DNA from: Planktothricoides sp. SR001
GTDB taxonomy: Bacteria; Cyanobacteriota; Cyanobacteriia; Cyanobacteriales; Laspinemataceae
Reading direction: 5' to 3'
Assembly: GCF_001276715.1 (NCBI RefSeq)
Contig: NZ_LIUQ01000034.1
Location: forward strand, 32,098 to 74,255
DNA: 42,158 nucleotides
Positions 15,590 through 24,354 of the stretch are shown here, in pieces. Each line of letters opens with the position of its first letter. Position 1 is the first letter of the stretch. Position numbers and translations under genes: made by a program. The notes under the pieces are model-generated. The model searched no databases. It saw nothing but the letters and a program-made list of their open reading frames with translations, and had not been told where the DNA came from.

Positions 15590-16687
15590 GTGAACGCTAA
15601 ATTCTTATCCATTAAATCACTGGGACTCTCTGGAACCTATTTGTTCCTGATACTGACCCTAAGTTTGAGTATCGCTGCCCTGATATTAGATAGAACTGGG
15701 GGTAGAATACCTTCGAATCTGCAATTCTCTCTCACCTTACCCCTCCTGGTTAGTGCTTTGTTGACCGCAGTTTTAGGCTATTGGGTTGTGCCATTACTGC
15801 GCCAACTCAAAGCTGGGCAAGTGATTCGTGAAGATGGCCCACAAACACATTTAAAAAAAGGTGGCACGCCGACCATGGGAGGCGTGTTTTTTATTCCCGT
15901 CGGCGCACTGGTTGCCGTGGTGTTGTCAGGGTTTTCTCCCCTCGTCCTGGGCGTGGCAGTCTTAACCTTGGGTTATGGGGCGATCGGCTGGTTGGATGAC
16001 TGGCAAATTCTGCTGAAAAAGTCCAACAAAGGTATTTCCCCCCGGATGAAACTGGGATTACAAATTGCCTTAGCGGTAATGTTTTGTTTATGGTTGGCGG
16101 TAACTCAACCAGCCAGTCTGACCAATATCGCCCTGCCTTTTGGCCAAGTTCTGCGCTTAGGTTGGTTATTTTGGCCTTTGGCCGCATTTGTCCTAGCCGC
16201 TGAAAGTAATTCCACTAACTTGACCGATGGGTTGGATGGACTAATGGCCGGAACTGGGGCGATCGCCTTCTTTGGTTTGGGGGTAGTGGTCGCACCCAAT
16301 TTTCCTGATTTAATGGTCTTTTGTGCCGCCATGAGTGGCAGTTGCCTGGGTTTCTTGCTATACAACCGCAACCCAGCCCAAGTATTTATGGGTGACACAG
16401 GTTCTCTTGCCCTCGGCGGCGCCTTGGCAGGGGTGGCACTGCTCAGTAATACCCTTTGGTCTTTATTTTTAATTAGCGGCATTTTCTTTGTCGAAGCCCT
16501 CTCAGTGATCGCCCAAGTTGGCTATTATAAAGCCACAAAAGGCCCCGATGGAGTGGGTAAACGTCTCTTGAAAATGGCTCCGATTCACCATCATTTAGAA
16601 CTCAGTGGTTGGTCAGAAATTCAAGTAGTCGGCATCTTTTATTTGATCAATGCGCTGCTAGTCTTTCTCAGTCTGGTGATTCGTTAA
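15590..16687 (+). CDS. mraY: phospho-N-acetylmuramoyl-pentapeptide-transferase (MraY)
   Basis: MraY transfers phospho-MurNAc-pentapeptide from UDP to undecaprenyl phosphate, making lipid I at the cytoplasmic membrane. The protein has about ten membrane helices and the family motifs: THLKKGGTPTMGG, GWLDDW, ESNSTNLTDGLDGLMAG, FMGDTGSLALGG and the HHH in MAPIHHHLELSG. The longest frame starts at GTG 15575 (370 aa). That codon lies directly on an AGGAG sequence (15571-15575), which is too close to serve it. GTG 15590 is 14 nt after the AGGAG and gives MNAKFLSIKSLGLSG (365 aa), so I prefer it, although the spacing is long. No other cell-wall gene is adjacent. Confidence 0.95.
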   Translation: MNAKFLSIKSLGLSGTYLFLILTLSLSIAALILDRTGGRIPSNLQFSLTLPLLVSALLTAVLGYWVVPLLRQLKAGQVIREDGPQTHLKKGGTPTMGGVFFIPVGALVAVVLSGFSPLVLGVAVLTLGYGAIGWLDDWQILLKKSNKGISPRMKLGLQIALAVMFCLWLAVTQPASLTNIALPFGQVLRLGWLFWPLAAFVLAAESNSTNLTDGLDGLMAGTGAIAFFGLGVVVAPNFPDLMVFCAAMSGSCLGFLLYNRNPAQVFMGDTGSLALGGALAGVALLSNTLWSLFLISGIFFVEALSVIAQVGYYKATKGPDGVGKRLLKMAPIHHHLELSGWSEIQVVGIFYLINALLVFLSLVIR

Positions 16688-16896
16688 TTACCATAAGTAC
16701 CATTCGCTTTCAGCTTTCAGCTTTTAGCTTTGAGCTTTCAGTGTTTAGCTGACGGCTCATCCCTTAAGGCTGAATGCTAAGAGCGATTAGACCGTTTGAT
16801 CTGTCACCCCAGATATCGCCAACCGATAAATAAAATATCCTAAAATATACTAAAATATATACTAAAATATACTAAAATATACATAAAAAATTTTTT
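16688..16896. repeat. AGCTTTC-type and TAAAATATAC repeats before the glycosyltransferase
   Basis: The spacer begins with repeated AGCTTTCAGCTTTTAGCTTT sequence at 16,710-16,745. It ends with five copies of TAAAATATAC/T at 16831-16882, one of them displaced by an extra AC. The AT-only repeat lies immediately upstream of the ATG at 16897 and may be part of the promoter or leader. Confidence 0.65.
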
Positions 16897-17892
16897 ATGA
16901 CTGAAACTGTGATTCAAGCCTCCGAAAATTCCCATTTTTTTCCTCCAGTTTCCGTCGTTGTGCCAATTTATAATGGGGAAAAAGATTTACCGGATTTATT
17001 AGAGTGTCTGCGGCGGCAAACTTATCCCAGGCAACAAGTAGAATACTTACTCGTTGATAATAATAGCCGCGATCGCACCGGGGAAATTTTGGCAACTGCC
17101 GCCGCATCCTGCCAAGCAGATCCATCGTCAATTAAGCTTTATGCCTTAAATCAAAATCACATCCAAAGTTCCTATGCTGCCCGGAATACAGGCATTCAAG
17201 CAGCTACAGGCCAAATCATCGCCTTTACCGATGCCGACTGTCGGCCAAAACCTGACTGGCTGGCTAATTTAATTCAACCATTTATTGCCGAAAACGTGGG
17301 AATTGTCGCCGGAGAAATTGTTGCCTTATCCGGCAAAACTCTCCTGGAAAAATACGCCGATATCCAAGAAACTTTATCCCAAAAACATACCCTAGATCAT
17401 TCCTTTTGTCCTTATGGACAAACCGCAAATTTAGCCATTCGCCGTTGGATATTTTCAGAAATCGGCTTATTTCGGCCTTACCTCACTACTGGGGGAGATG
17501 CCGATATTTGTTGGCGGATTTTAAGAGGAACTAATTGGCAGATAAAATTTGCCCCCTTAGCTTTAGTTGAACATCGTCACCGTTCAACGTTGCGCCAACT
17601 AAAAAGTCAGTGGCGGCGGTACGGAGAATCTAATCGTTACTTGCACGAAATTCACGGGGTTGAGTTAATGCGTGAACTGACTCCCCGTGAATCGATTTAT
17701 CGTCTGAGTCGGTGGTTATTAAAAGAATTGCCGATCGCTACCGGGAAAACCTTATTGGGAAAAAATACCCTGGTGGATTTGCTGAAAACTCCCATTGATT
17801 TAATCTGTTGGCAAGCGCGAACGGAGGGACAAAGAGCATCAAAGTTATCCGATGAAGCTTTGATCGTCCCTGATTTATTTGTTTCTGAATAG
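16897..17892 (+). CDS. glycosyltransferase family 2 protein
   Basis: The 331-residue protein has a GT-A fold N-terminus: VSVVVPIYNGEKDLPDLLECL (about 18-38), the nucleotide-binding LLVDNNSRD (about 51-59), AARNTGI (about 94-100) and the DXD-type motif TDADC (Asp112/Asp114). A later acidic motif, GGDADICWRI (about 199-208), marks the acceptor side. GT2 enzymes use nucleotide-sugar donors to build polysaccharide or modify lipids or proteins; the donor and acceptor are not evident. No clear membrane helix is present. It is convergent with the cysteine desulfurase and overlaps its 3' end by 18 bp. Family is certain, product unknown. Confidence 0.88.
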   Translation: MTETVIQASENSHFFPPVSVVVPIYNGEKDLPDLLECLRRQTYPRQQVEYLLVDNNSRDRTGEILATAAASCQADPSSIKLYALNQNHIQSSYAARNTGIQAATGQIIAFTDADCRPKPDWLANLIQPFIAENVGIVAGEIVALSGKTLLEKYADIQETLSQKHTLDHSFCPYGQTANLAIRRWIFSEIGLFRPYLTTGGDADICWRILRGTNWQIKFAPLALVEHRHRSTLRQLKSQWRRYGESNRYLHEIHGVELMRELTPRESIYRLSRWLLKELPIATGKTLLGKNTLVDLLKTPIDLICWQARTEGQRASKLSDEALIVPDLFVSE

Positions 17893-19044
17893 GACTTTGC
17901 GTAAAGCGGTAATAGTGGCGATCGCCGCTTCAGCCACGCGATCGATTTCTTCCGGGGTATTAAACCGACCAATGCCAAATCGGATCGAAGCATAAGCTAA
18001 TGATTCAGAATGTCCCAGGGCTTTTAACACATGAGATGGGGCAACTTTTGCGGAAGTACAAGCGGAACCGGAAGACACTGCCACTACAGGTTGCAACCCC
18101 AACAATAAGGCTGCCCCATCAACCCCTTCCACACTAATATTTAGATTGCCCGGAAGTCGTTCTGTGGGATGTCCATTCAGACAAACTCCATCCAAAGTTG
18201 ATAATTTAGCCCAGAGGCGATCGCGCAATTTAACTAACCGTTTGCTTTCCGATTTCATTTCCCCAATTCCCAACTCCACCGCTTTAGCAAATCCGACAAT
18301 TTGCGGCGTATTTAAAGTACCCGATCTCAGACCCCGTTCATGTCCGCCACCGTGCAATTGTGGCGCTAATTTCACCCTCGGATTCCGGCGACGGACATAC
18401 AGCGCCCCAATGCCTTTTGGCCCATAAACTTTATGGGCAGTTAAGGACATTAAATGGATATTCATGTTCTGCACATCCAGGGGAATTTTGCCAATGGCTT
18501 GGGCTGCATCCGTATGAAATAAAACATCTCGCGATCCACACATTTCCCCAATTTTTGCTAACGGTTGTAACACCCCAATTTCATTATTAGCCGCCATCAC
18601 AGATACGAGAATAGTATCCGGGCGAAAAGCCGCTTCAAGTTCTCCTAAATCAATTAATCCATCGGGTTTCACGGGCAAATAAGTAACTTTAAATCCCAGG
18701 GTTTCCAGATACTTACAAGGGTCGAGTACCGCATTATGTTCGGTTTGCACCGTAATAATATGTTTGCCTTTCTGAAAATATGCCTCAGCCACCCCTTTAA
18801 TGGCCAAATTATTAGATTCCGTTGCCCCACTGGTAAAAATAATTTCCTCTGGGGCAGCTTTGATAGCTTTCGCGATAGTTTCTCGCGCTTGTTTTACCGC
18901 TGCTTCTGACTCCCAACCATATTGATGATTATTACTAGCCGCATTGCCAAAATGTTCGGTAAAATATGGCAACATCGCCTGAACGACGCGATCGTCTACC
19001 GGAGTCGTGGAGTGACAGTCAAGATAGATGGGTTTATGAGTCAT
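17875..19044 (-). CDS. iscS: cysteine desulfurase, NifS/IscS class
   Basis: This PLP enzyme takes sulfur from L-cysteine for Fe-S cluster assembly and thio-modifications. The 389-residue sequence has the family landmarks: EIIFTSGATESNNLAIKG (about 67-84), His103 stacking on PLP (TEHNAVL), Asp179 (FHTDAAQ), the Schiff-base Lys205 (LTAHKVYGPKGIG) and the sulfur-carrying Cys329 in SSGSACTSAKVAPSHVL. The extended loop around the Cys is typical of group I (NifS/IscS) rather than SufS. No nif or isc genes flank it, so housekeeping Fe-S supply is more likely than nitrogen fixation; the symbol is by family. The ATG at 19044 fits MTHKPIYLDCHSTTP. It overlaps the glycosyltransferase gene tail to tail. 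Confidence 0.9.
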   Translation of the reverse strand: MTHKPIYLDCHSTTPVDDRVVQAMLPYFTEHFGNAASNNHQYGWESEAAVKQARETIAKAIKAAPEEIIFTSGATESNNLAIKGVAEAYFQKGKHIITVQTEHNAVLDPCKYLETLGFKVTYLPVKPDGLIDLGELEAAFRPDTILVSVMAANNEIGVLQPLAKIGEMCGSRDVLFHTDAAQAIGKIPLDVQNMNIHLMSLTAHKVYGPKGIGALYVRRRNPRVKLAPQLHGGGHERGLRSGTLNTPQIVGFAKAVELGIGEMKSESKRLVKLRDRLWAKLSTLDGVCLNGHPTERLPGNLNISVEGVDGAALLLGLQPVVAVSSGSACTSAKVAPSHVLKALGHSESLAYASIRFGIGRFNTPEEIDRVAEAAIATITALRKVLFRNK

Positions 19045-19127
19045 AGTGATTAAAAACAGATAGGAAAAGACAGAGGAAAAACTGTGGATTGATGCGATCG
19101 CGTTTCGACTTGAAAGTCACAAAAATA

Positions 19128-19961
19128 TTAACGCGCAGATTCACAAGCCGAGCGAATTATTTCCGGTAAAGAGGCAGCACAGCTTGTTAAAGGGTTATTT
19201 CCCAAGGTCAACCAGGAAATATTGGTTAAATTGGCCAACGGTTCAAGATTACTGATTTGATTATCATCTAATTGCAACTCGGTGAGTTCGGTTAAATTGG
19301 CCAACGGTTCTAAATTACTGATTTGATTAGTTGACAAATACAACTCATAGAGATTGGTTAAATTGGCCAAAGGCTCAAGATTACTGATTTGATTTATCTG
19401 CAAGGACAACCAGGAAAGATTGGTTAAATTCGCCAACGGTTCGATATCGCTGATTTGATTATTCGCCAAAGCTAATAAGGAGAGATTGGTTAAATTCGCC
19501 AACGGTTCGATATCGCTGATTTGATTGATATCCAAGGACAACCAGGAGAGATTGGTTAAATTCGCCAACGGTTCGATATCGCTGATTTGATTATTCCCCA
19601 AATACAACTCGGTGAGATTGCTTAAATCACCTAAAGGTTGGATATTTTTAATCTCAGATCCCGATATGTCAAGGGTGGTTAACATAAATAATTTTGCCGA
19701 TGCTTCTGCACAATCTTGGGTTTCCATTTTCGTTAATAGAACTTCAATGGTATGCTGCTCATCGGCTGCTAGGGTTTCCCTAGAAAGACATCTTTGGGTA
19801 AATTTTTCATAAGCGTTAATCACCTGATTTTGGCTATATAAATGCTCATTTATACTCAAATTAATTGACTCTTGAGACTGGGCAATATTGTTTGATATAA
19901 CTAAAATTTCTAAGATAAATAATCTCGTAATAAAGCGAATTAATTTAAGGTTTTTTATCAT
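19128..19961 (-). CDS. leucine-rich repeat protein, exported
   Basis: The 277-residue protein starts with a hydrophobic signal-like segment (about 8-28). After a Cys-containing linker it carries seven 22-residue leucine-rich repeats (about 96-255) of the SDS22/internalin type, for example NLTNLSWLSLDINQISDIEPLA. A short cap with three Cys follows. LRRs form a curved solenoid that binds proteins. The coding repeats are nearly identical at the DNA level (66-bp units), which points to recent expansion or ongoing homogenisation. It sits alone between the cysteine desulfurase and a WD40 remnant. Ligand unknown. Confidence 0.88.
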   Translation of the reverse strand: MIKNLKLIRFITRLFILEILVISNNIAQSQESINLSINEHLYSQNQVINAYEKFTQRCLSRETLAADEQHTIEVLLTKMETQDCAEASAKLFMLTTLDISGSEIKNIQPLGDLSNLTELYLGNNQISDIEPLANLTNLSWLSLDINQISDIEPLANLTNLSLLALANNQISDIEPLANLTNLSWLSLQINQISNLEPLANLTNLYELYLSTNQISNLEPLANLTELTELQLDDNQISNLEPLANLTNISWLTLGNNPLTSCAASLPEIIRSACESAR

Positions 19962-20138
19962 AAATTTACCGGAAATTAACTATAGCGTTGTTCATTAGGT
20001 TAAGGTACATAATTTATTTTACTTTATGACCTACTTTATGACCGCATTCGCGGAAATGATATCGTTGCTCTTTAGACCTGAATAAGTTGAAAAAGCTACC
20101 GAGTAAGGACAAGCATTCGGGGAATTAATGGTCGGTTT
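19962..20138. repeat. interleaved inverted repeats
   Basis: This 177-bp spacer and its edge contain two interleaved inverted repeats. AAGCATTCGGG (20111) matches CCCGAATGCTT (20157), and GGTCGGTTTTTA (20130) matches TAAAAACGACC (20174). The GGGGC(G/A)AAGCATTCG motif appears again at 21,270-21,292, so it is a small dispersed repeat. Confidence 0.5.
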
Positions 20139-20402
20139 TTACCCAGAGATTTTTAGCCCGAATGCTTCGCCCCTAAAAACGACCTTGAATGCTGATTTAT
20201 ACGGTTTTTTCCAGATGTTAACAGTTCCTTGCTCCTCGCCATTGACTAAATAGCCGTTACTGAAGGCAACCGATCGCACCTCATGGCGGGGTCTGGACGG
20301 GGATTCACTGCGCCTGCGCCCGTGCAGACCGCCATCGGTTAGGCCGGGGGGAAGCTCTACAATTCCCAGCAGGGCAGTGCCGTTGTCAATCATTATTATC
20401 AC
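20139..20402 (-). pseudogene. WD40-repeat gene fragment
   Basis: The middle of this 87-codon frame reads HEVRSVAFSNGYLVNGEEQ then GTVNIWKK. That is very close to the last WD40 blade of the protein encoded at 28673-29893 (EVRAVAFRDGYLVSGDTEG then KMKIWTKQ). No other blade is present. The preceding sequence (GLTDGGLHGRRRSESPSRPR) is arginine-rich, unlike a WD40 blade, and lies where GC-rich sequence including CCGCCATCGG has entered. The C-terminal residues come from a dispersed repeat. It is best seen as the 3' relic of a WD40 gene, not a functional protein. Confidence 0.55.
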
Positions 20403-20433
20403 AAATCACCAGTGAACCAGTTATGTTTAGCGC

Positions 20434-20536
20434 AAAAAAACCGGCCTCCTCAAGAAACCGGGTTTGTTTCACACAATGACTAGCAAAGAGCGATAATCTC
20501 AAATAGCGATAATCTCAAACCCCCGCAGAGGCGGGG
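20434..20536. terminator. hairpin-forming repeats downstream of the FKBP gene
   Basis: AAAAACCGG (from about 20434) and GAAACCGGGTTTG (20456-20468) can pair with a bulge; this is the AAACCGGGTTT repeat also found at 29.9 and 39.0 kb. Nearer the FKBP stop, CCCCCGC-AGAG-GCGGGGG (20520-20537) forms a very stable stem. It is placed to terminate the minus-strand FKBP gene. Confidence 0.55.
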
Positions 20537-20542
20537 GCAGGC

Positions 20543-21154
20543 TTAGTTAGCAATTCTGATTAATTCTACATCAAAAATTAAAGTGGCATTGGGCGGAATC
20601 ACTCCACCGGCGCCACGCGCCCCATATCCTAAGTCTGCGGGAATAATCAGTTGACGACGACCGCCAACTTTCATACTGCCAACACCTTCATCCCAGCCTT
20701 TGATCACTTGACCGATACCAATTTTGAACTGGAAAGGCTGACCGCGATCGCGTGAACTGTCAAACTTGGTGCCATCTTCGAGGGTGCCGGTGTAGTGAAC
20801 TACCACGGTGTTACCCCGTTGGGGAGTCGCACCAGTTCCCGGTTCAATATCAATATACTTGAGGCCAGAGTCAGTGGTAATCACGTTTTTTGAACTATCC
20901 ATTTCTGTTGTGTTAGCGCTGGCTATTAAGGTTTGTTTTTTCGACTGATTGGGATCCGCGCTGTCAATCAGCGCTTGTAAACTGGTTTTTTGGGGACGAG
21001 AAGCAATGCTCGTGACTTCTGTCACCGGGTTTGGGGATTGTTCAGTCTTCAGTTCCCCTGCGATCGCCTCTTGACCTTTATTGGTCAGTTGGGAGATCGC
21101 CAGTACCAAAAAGCAGGCCAACATCACGCCTAGGCTGATTAAAATTTCTCGCAA
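20543..21154 (-). CDS. membrane-anchored FKBP-type peptidyl-prolyl isomerase
   Basis: The protein catalyses cis-trans isomerisation of prolyl bonds, probably on the lumenal or periplasmic side. It has an N-terminal membrane or signal segment (EILISLGVMLACFLVLAIS), an 80-residue variable linker and a C-terminal FKBP domain. The domain includes TVVVHYTGTLEDGTKFDSSR, the active-site IGIGQVIKGWDEG and GYGARGAGGVIPPNATL. The longest frame runs from a TTG at 21181. However, AAGGAGGAG (21168-21160) lies 5 nt before a TTG at 21154, a strong ribosome-binding site that decides for this start (203 aa). It is followed by stable hairpins. Family certain, clients unknown. Confidence 0.9.
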   Translation of the reverse strand: MREILISLGVMLACFLVLAISQLTNKGQEAIAGELKTEQSPNPVTEVTSIASRPQKTSLQALIDSADPNQSKKQTLIASANTTEMDSSKNVITTDSGLKYIDIEPGTGATPQRGNTVVVHYTGTLEDGTKFDSSRDRGQPFQFKIGIGQVIKGWDEGVGSMKVGGRRQLIIPADLGYGARGAGGVIPPNATLIFDVELIRIAN

Positions 21155-21431
21155 AATTACTCCTCCTTTTATCGGTCGCAATATCTTTGTCAGGGCAAAG
21201 CATATAGCCTACGGCATGGCGAAAGCTTACCGCGCTGAAATTTTATTGGATAATCCTCAAGATTGTTACGCGAATGCTTTGCCCCTACAATTTGGTTCTA
21301 AGGTACATTGGCTTTCATCCTCACTTTAAACCTAAAGGGTCACAGGAAAAAAAGAAAAACTGCGAAAAAATCCTCTGATGATTTTGGCCGTGCCATTGTT
21401 TTAAGTAATTTTTTGCCCCATGTGGCCGATA
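21155..21431. other. spacer with dispersed repeat
   Basis: The region contains the promoter side of the FKBP gene and a copy of the CGAATGCTTTGCCCCTAC repeat (21,272-21,289). That repeat is related to the one at 20.1 kb. No gene is supported. Confidence 0.4.
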
Positions 21432-21755
21432 TTAACGCCAATGCCGATTTTCTAAATCTCGGATCTGTCGTTCCAGGCGATCCAGCCGTCCCCGTAGTTC
21501 ATCCATCTCCGCTTGACGCGGCACCCCAATATCCTGCATTAAATTGCGGATTTGCCGTTCCATCTGGGCTTCAAAATTACCTTGTTCAGATTTGATATTC
21601 TGCATCAAATCGTCTACAAAATGCTGCGCTTGATCTGGATTGATTTTGCCATCTTGAACCCACTGATCGCTAACTTCTTTGAGTTTTTCTGCGACCAGGG
21701 AGGTGGTGCCAATGCCGATCATCAGCAGTTGTTTGATCAAATTATTATTATCCAT
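21432..21755 (-). CDS. phasin-like coiled-coil protein
   Basis: The 107-residue protein resembles small cyanobacterial proteins related to the PHA granule-associated (phasin/PhaF-like) family. It has a hydrophobic helix (about 6-21, LIKQLLMIGIGTTSLV), a helical middle and a C-terminal heptad coiled coil (MDELRGRLDRLERQIRDLENR). No polyhydroxyalkanoate synthesis gene is nearby, so a role in PHA granules is only by resemblance; a general coiled-coil structural protein is the alternative. The ATG at 21755 is well placed. It lies between the FKBP gene and nblS on the same strand but is separated from each by over 250 bp. Confidence 0.7.
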   Translation of the reverse strand: MDNNNLIKQLLMIGIGTTSLVAEKLKEVSDQWVQDGKINPDQAQHFVDDLMQNIKSEQGNFEAQMERQIRNLMQDIGVPRQAEMDELRGRLDRLERQIRDLENRHWR

Positions 21756-22009
21756 TCGCTATCATCCTCTAAATTAGTCAAAAATAAGGGTTTTTGAATT
21801 ACTCAACCATGTCCCTTGCTCTGTTTGTGCAATATCAGATGCATTCAGGGATTCATTATTGGTGAACTATGGCTGAATCTTGAACGCGATCGCTATCTCT
21901 ATTCTGCCATAGAGAATTCATCCACGATGAATGCCTGGGGATCCTATCCTTTGCCTCCAGTGGTCTAAATTGTTTTACACTCTGGGGAAACAGGTAATCC
22001 GGTGAATAT
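21756..22009. other. spacer between nblS and the phasin-like gene
   Basis: This 254-bp stretch holds no supported gene. It should include the end of the nblS transcript and the promoter of the phasin-like gene. I see no strong hairpin or repeat. Confidence 0.35.
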
Positions 22010-24199
22010 TTAAATTTTCTGGCTAATTTTTTCGGGAGAAGCGATCGCCGCATCCACCGTTTCCTGATGGAAAATCGGCTGAAAATTCTCTGGCTTTGAC
22101 GGATTCATTTCTTCCTCAAACACGGCCAGATCAAACCAAAAAGTTGTCCCCACCCCCACCTCACTAATTAAATTAATTTTACTATGGTGCTTGTCCATAA
22201 TATTCTTCACAATGGACAAACCCAGACCCGTTCCTTCCAAAGTATGTACCCGATTTTCCACCCGGAAAAAGCGGTCAAAAATTGCCTCTTGGTCTTCCGG
22301 ATCAATGCCGATCCCCGTATCGGAAATCTCAATCCGCACCACTTTTTTTGTTTCTTGAATTTCGGCAGTTTTGTCCGTTGACCAAGAAAAACGAATAGTC
22401 GCCTGGGGCTCTTCGAGGACATAAGCCCGAATCATCACCCGTCCCCCAGAAGTGGTGAACTTCAAGGAATTGCCCACTAAATTGGCGAAAACTTGCAGCA
22501 ATAAATCATAATTTCCCACCACTGGGGGCAAATTGGGAGCAATTTCTTGGCCGAGTTGAATACCTTTATCTTTGGCATTCAACTGATAAGTCCGCAGCGT
22601 TTGTTCAATATTCTGCGCCAAATCAATTCCTTCAAAGTTATAGATTCGAGCGGATTCTAATCGAGAAAGATCCAAAACATCATTAACTAATCGAGTCAGG
22701 CGATCGGTTTCATTATTGGCAGTTTCTAAGAACTCACGCCGCTCGGTTGCGGTGAGTTCTTCCCCATAATCATGCAAAGTTTCAATAAACGATTTAATAT
22801 TAAAAAGTGGGGTTCTGAGTTCATGGGAAACATTGCTAATAAATTGACTTTTCGCTTCGTTGAGTTCCACCTCACGAGTAATATCTTGAATCGTCATGGC
22901 AATGCCTTTGAGACTATCACGATAGTAATGAGGTCCAATATTACATTTGAACGAGTCTTGATAGAGGGTACATTCCGTGGCGGTCGGTCGTTGGGAAGAG
23001 GTACAAGTATTTTCCTGATGGTAAGTACAGGTTTGACACAAAGGTTCATCTCCAGGGGCTTTGTGGAGTAATACGGTGGTCAGCAGAATGCGGACACTGC
23101 GTCGCGTGGGTTCTGTGAGGCTGATTCTAAATTCCGCCCCTTCGCGATCGCCAGCCGCAATTTCATACAAAGGTCGCGTCAGTTTTACCGTCACTGCCGA
23201 AGGTAAACAATGCAGGACATTTTCGCCGATGATATTGCTGCCTTGCCAGCCAAAAAATACTCTTGCTCTGGGATTAACTAAGACAACCTGTAAATTAGTA
23301 TCAATTAGCACTGCCCCATCAGCGATCGTGGAAACCAGGGTTTCTAGCTTGGCTTTTTCTGCGGTCATCTCCTCGATATTTTGGGCTTCGTACTTTTCCA
23401 ACCGTTCGGCCATCTCATTAAAGCTAAAAATTAATTCACCCAGTTCTCCACCAAAAGGCAAATCAATCCGCTGCTTAAAATTACCGGCGGCAATATTTTT
23501 CACCCCCAGCAATAACTCTTTAATCGGTTTAGTAATATTTAGGGCATTAAACACCGCCCCCAAAATCACCATCACCCAAATCGAGACAAACACAGCAATT
23601 GTCACATCCCTGGTCAAATGAGAGGAAGCCACCACCGTAGGATTGGGGTTAATCCCGATCGCCAATACTCCTAGATATTGCTCATCATGGATCAACGGCA
23701 CAAAAACATCGGTCACTTCTCCGGCTGGAGTCTGGTGTTGGCGTACCATTGGCAAATCAGAATTGGTGGCAAAGCCTTCCGGTAACTGAATTCGCCGTTG
23801 CAGCATCAGGGAATTTTGCACCTGTGATTCTGAGAAAGGAATTCCCAAGAATATTTGTCCTTGAGGGTCGGCATACAGCATATAACGCACGCTGGTAGTG
23901 CTGCTGTAAAAACGGTGGGAAAAGCGGGCCACCTCTGTCTCGTTGTGTTCCGCAATCAAGGGCGCCACATTACTTGCCAACAATAAACCCAGATCCCGAC
24001 CAAAGCGGGTATCATTCATCCTGGCATCATCTTGGATCGTATTGACAGCCCAAAATGTCAGGCCACTCATAATTAAAGAAACCACCAAGGTGGCAGCAGC
24101 CATTAGTTTGGTCTGGAGGGTGAACTCAGACCACCAGCTTGTAATAATTTGTTTGATCTGTGTGAGTAGAGCCACCAAGCTTAATCCTACCCCGTGCAA
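22010..24199 (-). CDS. nblS: NblS (Hik33/DspA-type) sensor histidine kinase
   Basis: NblS is the conserved cyanobacterial kinase for high light, nutrient and cold stress; its known partner is RpaB. Numbered from the TTG at 24199, TM1 is at about 33-53, an extracytoplasmic loop at 54-198 and TM2 at 200-220. HAMP is at 221-275 and PAS at about 285-380. The H-box is SQFISNVSHELRTPLF with His459, followed by N, G1 (EISDTGIGI), F and G2 (EGTGLGLSI) boxes. Between PAS and H-box lie five Cys: 388, 391, 399, 410 and 419. The start is uncertain. TTG 24178 or GTG 24175 follow an AGGA by 6-9 nt and look better. purD lies upstream, a neighbour seen in other cyanobacteria, but a hairpin separates them. 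Confidence 0.95.
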   Translation of the reverse strand: MHGVGLSLVALLTQIKQIITSWWSEFTLQTKLMAAATLVVSLIMSGLTFWAVNTIQDDARMNDTRFGRDLGLLLASNVAPLIAEHNETEVARFSHRFYSSTTSVRYMLYADPQGQIFLGIPFSESQVQNSLMLQRRIQLPEGFATNSDLPMVRQHQTPAGEVTDVFVPLIHDEQYLGVLAIGINPNPTVVASSHLTRDVTIAVFVSIWVMVILGAVFNALNITKPIKELLLGVKNIAAGNFKQRIDLPFGGELGELIFSFNEMAERLEKYEAQNIEEMTAEKAKLETLVSTIADGAVLIDTNLQVVLVNPRARVFFGWQGSNIIGENVLHCLPSAVTVKLTRPLYEIAAGDREGAEFRISLTEPTRRSVRILLTTVLLHKAPGDEPLCQTCTYHQENTCTSSQRPTATECTLYQDSFKCNIGPHYYRDSLKGIAMTIQDITREVELNEAKSQFISNVSHELRTPLFNIKSFIETLHDYGEELTATERREFLETANNETDRLTRLVNDVLDLSRLESARIYNFEGIDLAQNIEQTLRTYQLNAKDKGIQLGQEIAPNLPPVVGNYDLLLQVFANLVGNSLKFTTSGGRVMIRAYVLEEPQATIRFSWSTDKTAEIQETKKVVRIEISDTGIGIDPEDQEAIFDRFFRVENRVHTLEGTGLGLSIVKNIMDKHHSKINLISEVGVGTTFWFDLAVFEEEMNPSKPENFQPIFHQETVDAAIASPEKISQKI

Positions 24200-24287
24200 G
24201 GAGATGACGAGTATTCAATAGTCATTTGGATGGTAACAGATCGTCTAGTTATTGAACCAGCAAAATTTGTTATCTGTTATTTGTTGT

Positions 24288-24354
24288 TTGTGATTAGTTA
24301 TTAGTGGTTGGTTATTTGGCTGCGAATAGCCAACCACCAACCACTAATCACAAG
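24288..24354 (-). terminator. long imperfect hairpin directly after purD
   Basis: The right arm (24328-24354) starts at the base next to the purD stop. It pairs with 24288-24321 across the 6-nt loop GCGAAT, giving a long stem built of GTGATTAG, GTGGTTGG and GGCT segments. The left arm has an inserted TTATTAG unit. It should terminate purD and uncouple nblS from it. Confidence 0.6.
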
